NCBI GenBank assembly: GCA_004293505.1
Contig: RDYY01000141.1
Location: forward strand, 1-10,485
DNA: 10,485 bases
Origin: Sphingobacteriia bacterium
GTDB lineage: Bacteria; Bacteroidota; Bacteroidia; Chitinophagales; Chitinophagaceae
Direction: 5' to 3'
The notes beneath the pieces are model-generated. The model was not told the origin of the DNA, searched no databases, and worked only from the letters and a program-made list of their open reading frames with translations. A program made the translations under genes and the position numbers. The stretch's first letter is position 1, and the number at the start of each line of letters is the position of its first letter. Below, in pieces: positions 5,929-10,485 of this stretch.

Positions 5929-7848
5929 ATGGCTATGCACGAAGTCTATGGGGTAATGGGTGTTGCCGGCAGTGGCAAAACCACCATAGGCAAATTGTTG
6001 GCGGAAAAAATGGGCTGTCTTTTTGTAGAAGGCGACGATTTTCATTCCGCAGCCAACAAAGCCAAAATGGCCAGTGGCAAGGCTTTGACCGATGTAGACC
6101 GAGAAGCTTGGTTAACCGATATCAATGCCGCCTTGGTGGCAGCAGCCCCACAACAACCAGTCGTGCTGGCTTGCTCGGCTTTGAAAGAAAAATACCGCAC
6201 CATTTTGTCCCAAGGATTGGGCACAGTGCGTTGGATTTGTTTGGTGGGCGAAACAGGTTTATTGCGACAAAGATTGGTCAACAGAAAAGACCATTTCATG
6301 CCCCCTGTTTTATTGGATTCACAATTGGCCATTTTGGAAATTCCGCAACAAGCTTGGACCATTGACATGGGTGCTACACCTGAAAGCATTGTTGAAAATA
6401 TTCTACAACACATGAATGAATCCAAGAACGAAGCCATGCCCCCCAGTGCCCTGGGCATCATTGGCTTGGGGGTGATGGGCAAAAGCCTGGCCCGCAATGC
6501 AGCCGAAAAAAACATTGCGCTCTCGGTCTACAATCGTTTTGTAGAGCAGCAAGAAGAACAAGTGGCTGCCCGATGGGTGGCGGAAGATCCATTGCGAAAA
6601 GGGGTGAAACCATTTGAAGACCTGGCGCTTTTTGTACAGTCTTTGGCCGCTCCCAGAAAAATAATTTTGATGGTGAATGCCGGCCCAGCCACTTTGGAAC
6701 TGGCCGAAAAATTGGCTCCCCTTTTGGCCCAAGGCGACATGGTCATCGACGCGGGCAATAGCCATTATGCTCAAACAGAGCAATTGACCAAGGCTTGGGC
6801 CGCACAGGGATTGCACTGGCTAGGGGTTGGCATTTCAGGAGGAGAAAAAGGAGCGTACAGCGGACCAGCTGTTTTTGCTGGCGGAGAGAAAAAGGTATTT
6901 GAACAGGTCAGGCCTTTGCTGGAAACCCTTGCTGCAAAAGACTTTCAGGGCCATCCTTGTTGTTTTTGGGCAGGGACGCAAGGCGCTGGACATTTTGCCA
7001 AAATGGTGCACAATGGCATTGAATATGCCGAGATGGAATTGTTGGCCGAAGTATACCAGCTGCTGAAAAATGTTTGCGCGCGTTCTACTCTTCGCGTGGC
7101 AACCATGTTGAAAGAATGGCAAGGAGGAACTGTTGACAGTTACCTGTTGGACATCACCATCCAGATCTTGTTGCACGAAGAAAATGGAGAAAAAACATTG
7201 GACCAGATTTTGGACCGGGCCGAAGGCAAGGGCACGGGGACTTGGGCGCTGAACGCTGCAACAGACTTGGGTTTGCCCGCCACCCTTTTGGCGGCAGCTG
7301 TGCAAGCGCGACAAATATCGGCCCAAGCATTTGCCCGAGAAAAAGCCCAAATAGCGTTTGATGCTTTGGACAAAGTGCCACTGGTTTTGACAACAGCAGC
7401 TTTGTTGAAAGGCTATGCTTTGGCCAGGATGGTGAACCACCAACAAGGATTTGATTTGTTGACAGCCCAGGCAAAACGCAACCAGGCATCCATTGATTTG
7501 GCAGCTTTGGCTGCATCATGGACCAATGGTTGCATCATTCGTTCCCGCTTGGCCCAAGACTTGGCCACCATGGGTGCAGCAGCGGATCAATTTTTGTGGC
7601 AACCCCATTTTGAAACGGCCCGACAAGAAGGATTTTTGGCTTTGCGCCAAATAGTAGTGGCTGCGGTAGGGGCTGGTATTGCTTTACCAGCTTTCCATGC
7701 CGCGTACCTGTATTTGCAAAGCTTGGCTACCAAAGATTCTCCCATGAACTTGGTCCAAGCCCAGCGTGATTTTTTTGGGGCCCATGGGTACCAGCGCAAA
7801 GACAATCCGCAAGGCCCCTCCGTTCACACACAGTGGGAGCCGATCTAA
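5929..7848 (+). CDS. gntK-gnd: Bifunctional gluconokinase / 6-phosphogluconate dehydrogenase (decarboxylating) fusion
   Basis: This single 639-residue protein holds two consecutive enzymes. Residues 5-162 are a GntK-type gluconokinase (gluconate + ATP to 6-phosphogluconate): P-loop GVAGSGKTT (11-19), EGDDFHS (34-40), KMASGKALTDVDREAW (46-61) and ACSALKEKYR (81-90). After a linker of about 10 residues, residues 174-639 are a full-length 6-phosphogluconate dehydrogenase (to ribulose 5-phosphate, CO2 and NADPH). Its NADP fold is IIGLGVMG with YNR (201-203), where Arg203 suggests NADP use. Substrate and catalytic residues seen are Asn277, Ser303-Gly-Gly-Glu306, Lys358 in KMVHNGIEY, His361, Asn362, Glu365, Tyr366, Lys434, Arg461, and Arg613/His619 in QRDFFGAH. 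The frame extends to a TTG at 5875, but ATG 5929 starts at the kinase core. Oddities are MVNAG (Asn250) where MVKAG is usual, and GGEKG for GGEEG. In-frame ATGs at residues 162 and 170 could allow a separate dehydrogenase product. The gluconate permease gene lies convergent just downstream. Confidence 0.94.
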   Translation: MAMHEVYGVMGVAGSGKTTIGKLLAEKMGCLFVEGDDFHSAANKAKMASGKALTDVDREAWLTDINAALVAAAPQQPVVLACSALKEKYRTILSQGLGTVRWICLVGETGLLRQRLVNRKDHFMPPVLLDSQLAILEIPQQAWTIDMGATPESIVENILQHMNESKNEAMPPSALGIIGLGVMGKSLARNAAEKNIALSVYNRFVEQQEEQVAARWVAEDPLRKGVKPFEDLALFVQSLAAPRKIILMVNAGPATLELAEKLAPLLAQGDMVIDAGNSHYAQTEQLTKAWAAQGLHWLGVGISGGEKGAYSGPAVFAGGEKKVFEQVRPLLETLAAKDFQGHPCCFWAGTQGAGHFAKMVHNGIEYAEMELLAEVYQLLKNVCARSTLRVATMLKEWQGGTVDSYLLDITIQILLHEENGEKTLDQILDRAEGKGTGTWALNAATDLGLPATLLAAAVQARQISAQAFAREKAQIAFDALDKVPLVLTTAALLKGYALARMVNHQQGFDLLTAQAKRNQASIDLAALAASWTNGCIIRSRLAQDLATMGAAADQFLWQPHFETARQEGFLALRQIVVAAVGAGIALPAFHAAYLYLQSLATKDSPMNLVQAQRDFFGAHGYQRKDNPQGPSVHTQWEPI

Positions 7849-7886
7849 AGCCCCTGCACGGATGCATTAAATTTTCCTTTTAAAGT

Positions 7887-7909
7887 TTCCAAACCAAATC
7901 TTGTTGGAA
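7887..7909. terminator. Weak hairpin in the convergent gap between gntK-gnd and gntP
   Basis: The 75-nt gap between the two convergent stop codons contains one inverted repeat, TTCCAA (7887-7892) and TTGGAA (7904-7909), with an 11-nt loop. The stem has only 6 bp with two G-C pairs and no following T-run, so it is at best a poor intrinsic terminator. It is listed because a bidirectional terminator would be expected here. Nothing else was recognised in the gap. Confidence 0.15.
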
Positions 7910-7923
7910 TTCAAACCCTGTTA

Positions 7924-9240
7924 TCACCAATGACCTTGTATGTATCCTTGCAAGCACAAAACCCCCAACAAACCAACCACCGATACCACACATTCCATCA
8001 GGGTCCAAGTGCGCAAAGTGTCTTTCACAGACAGGTTGAAATATTCTTTGAACATCCAAAACCCCGAGTCATTGATGTGGGACAGGAACAAACTGCCTGC
8101 TCCAATGGACAAGACCATGAGGTTGGGGTCAAAAGAAAGAACGCTTGCCATGGGTGCCATCAAACCTGCTGTGGTCAGTCCTGCCACCGTAGCCGAACCC
8201 ACACAAACCCTGACCAAAGCTGCCATCAACCAACCCAAAACCAACGGATTCAAAGACAGGGATGACAGGCTTTGGGCCAAGTAAACACTCACTTGGCTCT
8301 CTACAAAAACTTCTTTGAGGGCACCTGCTCCAGCAATGATGAGCAAAATACCCGCTATGTCTTTGATGGCATCACCCTGGTATTGTAAAAGCGTATGGGA
8401 AGGAATTTTTTGGACCAATGCAACATAGACCAGCACCAAGACCAAGCATGCCAAGAGCACCATGTTGGCATTGTTGAAAAATGAGCCCAAAGGTCCTTGG
8501 CCCCATGCTGTTTGGGACAAACCCAGTCCAAGGGCCAAAGCCAATGCAGGCAAGAGGGCCATGGCAAAACTGGTGATGGTAGGGGGCTTCAAAGAGGGGT
8601 TGGACAAACTGGGCTGAAACAGGGTCAAGGGCTGAGAAACAAATTTTTTGAAGCGCAATGCAAAAAGGGGGCCCGCCAATAAAACAGCAGGAATGGCCAC
8701 TACCATGCCATAAAGCATCACCTTTCCCGTATGGGCACCCAATTGGGCACCAATGGCCATGGGCGAGGGATGGGGTGGCAAAAAACCATGGGTGACCGAG
8801 AGGGCCGCCAACATGGGCATGGCCGTGAACAAAGGCGGCAAATTATTTTGGTAAATCACCGCAAAGGCCAGGGGCACCAAGAGCACAAAGCCCACATTGT
8901 AAAACAGCGGAATGCCCACCAAAAAGCCCGTGAACAACAAAGCCCATTGTACCCGTTGCGGCCCCATCCATTTTGTAAAACTTTCGGCTATGTTTTGTGC
9001 AGCGCCAGACACAGCGATCAATTTACCCAAAAGGGCGCCCGCCACAATAACCACCACTGTGTCGCCCATCATGTTGCCCAAGCCTTTTTTCAATACCAGG
9101 GGCAGGGTTGTCATGGGCAATCCCAACGCCAAACCAGCTACCAAAGCGGTGACCAAGAAAGCCAAAAAGGGGTGCCACTTGAGCCAGCCAATCAAGGCCA
9201 TCAACAAAACCAAGCTACCGACAACAGCCAGGACACTCAT
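7924..9240 (-). CDS. gntP: GntP-family gluconate:H+ symporter
   Basis: Inner-membrane permease of the GntP family (gluconate:proton symport, also related sugar acids). The 438-residue length equals the family norm, and hydrophobic segments run through the whole protein, about a dozen in all. Family signatures are ALSVTHGFLPPHPSPMAIGA (146-165), the glycine-rich IIAGAGALKEVFV (301-313), GSATVAGLTTAGLMAP (348-363), and the very typical SHINDSGFWMFKEYFNLS (387-404). Family members differ in substrate (gluconate, fructuronate, idonate, D-serine), which sequence alone does not settle. The neighbouring gluconokinase-6PGDH fusion, convergent 75 nt away, makes gluconate the likely substrate. The ATG at 9240 overlaps the stop of the upstream DUF418 gene (ATGA), so the two are almost surely co-transcribed and perhaps translationally coupled. 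No promoter for it lies within the window. No GntR- or LacI-type regulator is present here. Confidence 0.94.
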   Translation of the reverse strand: MSVLAVVGSLVLLMALIGWLKWHPFLAFLVTALVAGLALGLPMTTLPLVLKKGLGNMMGDTVVVIVAGALLGKLIAVSGAAQNIAESFTKWMGPQRVQWALLFTGFLVGIPLFYNVGFVLLVPLAFAVIYQNNLPPLFTAMPMLAALSVTHGFLPPHPSPMAIGAQLGAHTGKVMLYGMVVAIPAVLLAGPLFALRFKKFVSQPLTLFQPSLSNPSLKPPTITSFAMALLPALALALGLGLSQTAWGQGPLGSFFNNANMVLLACLVLVLVYVALVQKIPSHTLLQYQGDAIKDIAGILLIIAGAGALKEVFVESQVSVYLAQSLSSLSLNPLVLGWLMAALVRVCVGSATVAGLTTAGLMAPMASVLSFDPNLMVLSIGAGSLFLSHINDSGFWMFKEYFNLSVKDTLRTWTLMECVVSVVGLLGVLCLQGYIQGHW

Positions 9241-10485
9241 TTTTTAAACGGTTGTTTTTCCCAATAAGTCAATGACCGCCAGGCCCATTCTAAGGGGCCA
9301 AAATGAAAGTAGCGCAACCAAATAGGGCTCAGGACCAATTGAAAAACCCAAATACCCAAGACAATAAAATACAATTCGTGTCGGGCCAATTTTCCATATT
9401 GGCTTAAGCCATAGCCCAAGAAAATAAAATTGCAAATCAAGGATTGGGTGATGTAGTTGGTAAAGGCCATTTGGCCCACGGCAGCAAAAGCTTTTTGTAA
9501 AAAGGGGAGCACCCCTGATTTCACAAACAGCATGATGAGGGCAATGTGCCCACAGGTAGTGGAGACGCGGCCAAAATTATAGGTGACAAAATTGTGCAAG
9601 AAAGACAGGATGCTGAAATTTTCGTGCACAATCATGTAGGTTTCAAAGTAATTAATGGGGATGCCTATGCCATAACCAATCAAAGCCATGCGCCAGTAAA
9701 AACCTTTGCTTTTTTCTCCTTTTAAAATGCCCCACTTGAAAAAGGCCATGCCCCAGAGCATCATGGCCAGTGTATCAAAAAAACCAATGAAGTACAAGAA
9801 ATCTGTTTCCATGTATTGGTTCTCGGGCAATTTGTGTTTCACAATGCTCCAATAGCCCTTGCTGCGGGCAGCCATTTCTTCCTTGACTTGTTGGGGGCTG
9901 GCTTTCATTTCTTTTTCCATGCCCTTCCATTCTTCTGCGGCCATGTATTCTTCCGTGGTGGGGCTTTCTCCTTTGGCCTTTTTGGCTTCAACAATTTTAG
10001 CCTGGGCATGGGTTTCTTTGCCCTTGATGAAATCATTGAAACTCATGGCGGTAGAAACAGACAAGATGAGGGCCGTGCCCCAAATTAATTTCTGGGGGGC
10101 GAGGTGCCGAAAACTAAAGGCAAACATGCCCACAATGCCATAAGCATACAAGATTTCACCATCCCATAGCAGCAGGTAACAGTGCAGAATGCCAAACAAC
10201 ACCATCCACATCAAGCGCCTAAAAAACAAATCGGTGACGGCCGTGCCTTGGGGGTGGTTGTTGGCCCGGGCGGTGAACAACAAGATGCCAGCGCCAAACA
10301 ACATGGAAAACATGCCCCGCATGGTGCCTTCAAAAAACAGCATGTTCATCCACCAAACTTTTCCATCCCAACCGGTGTAGCCCCCACTGTTGGTGGGGTC
10401 AAAATAGGCTTTGTACAGGCCAAAGCCAATGATGTTCATCAGCAAAATACCCAGCAAGGAAAAGCCACGGATGGTGTCCATGGCA
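9237..10485 (-). CDS. DUF418 (YeiB-like) multi-pass membrane protein (partial, N-terminus beyond right edge)
   Basis: This is an uncharacterised inner-membrane protein of the DUF418/YeiB family. The frame is open to the right edge; the first internal ATG is at 10481, but family proteins carry a few residues before the LDxxRGFxLLGI motif, seen here as MDTIRGFSLLGILLMN, so the true start is probably just outside. About 414 residues are visible. Multiple TM segments are spread along it, with FGAGILLF and RRLMWMVLFGILHCYLLLWDGEILYAYGIVG in the first half. A strongly charged Lys/Glu-rich hydrophilic stretch at about 152-208 separates the halves. The C-terminal DUF418 domain ends with IVLGIWVFQLVLSPIWLRYF, FGPLEWAWRSLTYW and a Lys tail. 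The function of the family is not established; transport or acyl-transfer-like roles are guesses. Its TGA overlaps the ATG of gntP, which ties it to gluconate uptake by operon structure. Confidence 0.85.
   Translation of the reverse strand, partial: AMDTIRGFSLLGILLMNIIGFGLYKAYFDPTNSGGYTGWDGKVWWMNMLFFEGTMRGMFSMLFGAGILLFTARANNHPQGTAVTDLFFRRLMWMVLFGILHCYLLLWDGEILYAYGIVGMFAFSFRHLAPQKLIWGTALILSVSTAMSFNDFIKGKETHAQAKIVEAKKAKGESPTTEEYMAAEEWKGMEKEMKASPQQVKEEMAARSKGYWSIVKHKLPENQYMETDFLYFIGFFDTLAMMLWGMAFFKWGILKGEKSKGFYWRMALIGYGIGIPINYFETYMIVHENFSILSFLHNFVTYNFGRVSTTCGHIALIMLFVKSGVLPFLQKAFAAVGQMAFTNYITQSLICNFIFLGYGLSQYGKLARHELYFIVLGIWVFQLVLSPIWLRYFHFGPLEWAWRSLTYWEKQPFKK

Noticed and set aside
5721..6365. 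A 214-codon plus-strand frame overlapping the end of tsaD and the kinase domain
   Set aside because: It overlaps two genes with clear conserved motifs in other frames, and its Cys/Arg/Gln-rich translation resembles no protein family I know.
6835..7446. A 203-codon minus-strand frame inside the 6PGDH domain
   Set aside because: Antisense shadow of a strongly conserved coding frame.
1..10485. Defence system, prophage, insertion sequence or CRISPR content
   Set aside because: No transposase, integrase, nuclease, toxin or direct-repeat array was seen; each long frame is assigned to a known family.

Overview
This 10.5 kb window looks like chromosomal DNA from a member of the Bacteroidota, probably near Chitinophagaceae/Sphingobacteriia; that placement is an inference. 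It rests on the sdhC-sdhA-sdhB order with a fused five-helix cytochrome b subunit, on the sequence character of SdhA and SdhB, on the absence of convincing Shine-Dalgarno sequences, and on TAnnTTTG boxes (the Bacteroidota -7 promoter element) next to several start codons. Coding density is high, and no tRNA, rRNA, insertion sequence, phage gene or CRISPR array is visible.

Layout: (1) 1-3357, minus strand: a succinate dehydrogenase / fumarate reductase operon read sdhC, sdhA, sdhB, with sdhB running off the left edge. (2) 3358-3556: a 199-bp divergent intergenic region with two copies of the same -7-like box facing sdhC and one facing the plus-strand gene. (3) 3557-4804, plus: a MacB/FtsX-type ABC transporter permease with no ATPase gene in the window. 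(4) 4822-5856, plus: tsaD, for the universal tRNA t6A modification, apparently starting at GTG. (5) 5929-7848, plus: one uninterrupted reading frame joining a complete gluconokinase (GntK) to a complete 6-phosphogluconate dehydrogenase (Gnd). (6) 7924-9240, minus: a GntP-family gluconate permease, convergent with the fusion gene. (7) 9237-10485, minus: a DUF418 (YeiB-like) membrane protein running off the right edge, whose stop codon overlaps the gntP start as ATGA.

How the genes work together: GntP would import gluconate, the kinase half of the fusion would make 6-phosphogluconate, and the dehydrogenase half would oxidatively decarboxylate it to ribulose 5-phosphate with NADPH production. 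Import plus two consecutive steps therefore come from two adjacent genes, with the two enzymatic steps on one polypeptide. This is the most distinctive content of the window. The sdh operon supplies complex II; tsaD and the permease are not obviously linked to either pathway.

A second recurring pattern is that TAnnTTTG-like boxes end 3-4 nt before the start codons of the permease, tsaD and the fusion gene. If the boxes are functional, these genes may be transcribed as leaderless mRNAs. No wholly new multi-gene system is evident; most of the window is recognisable core metabolism.
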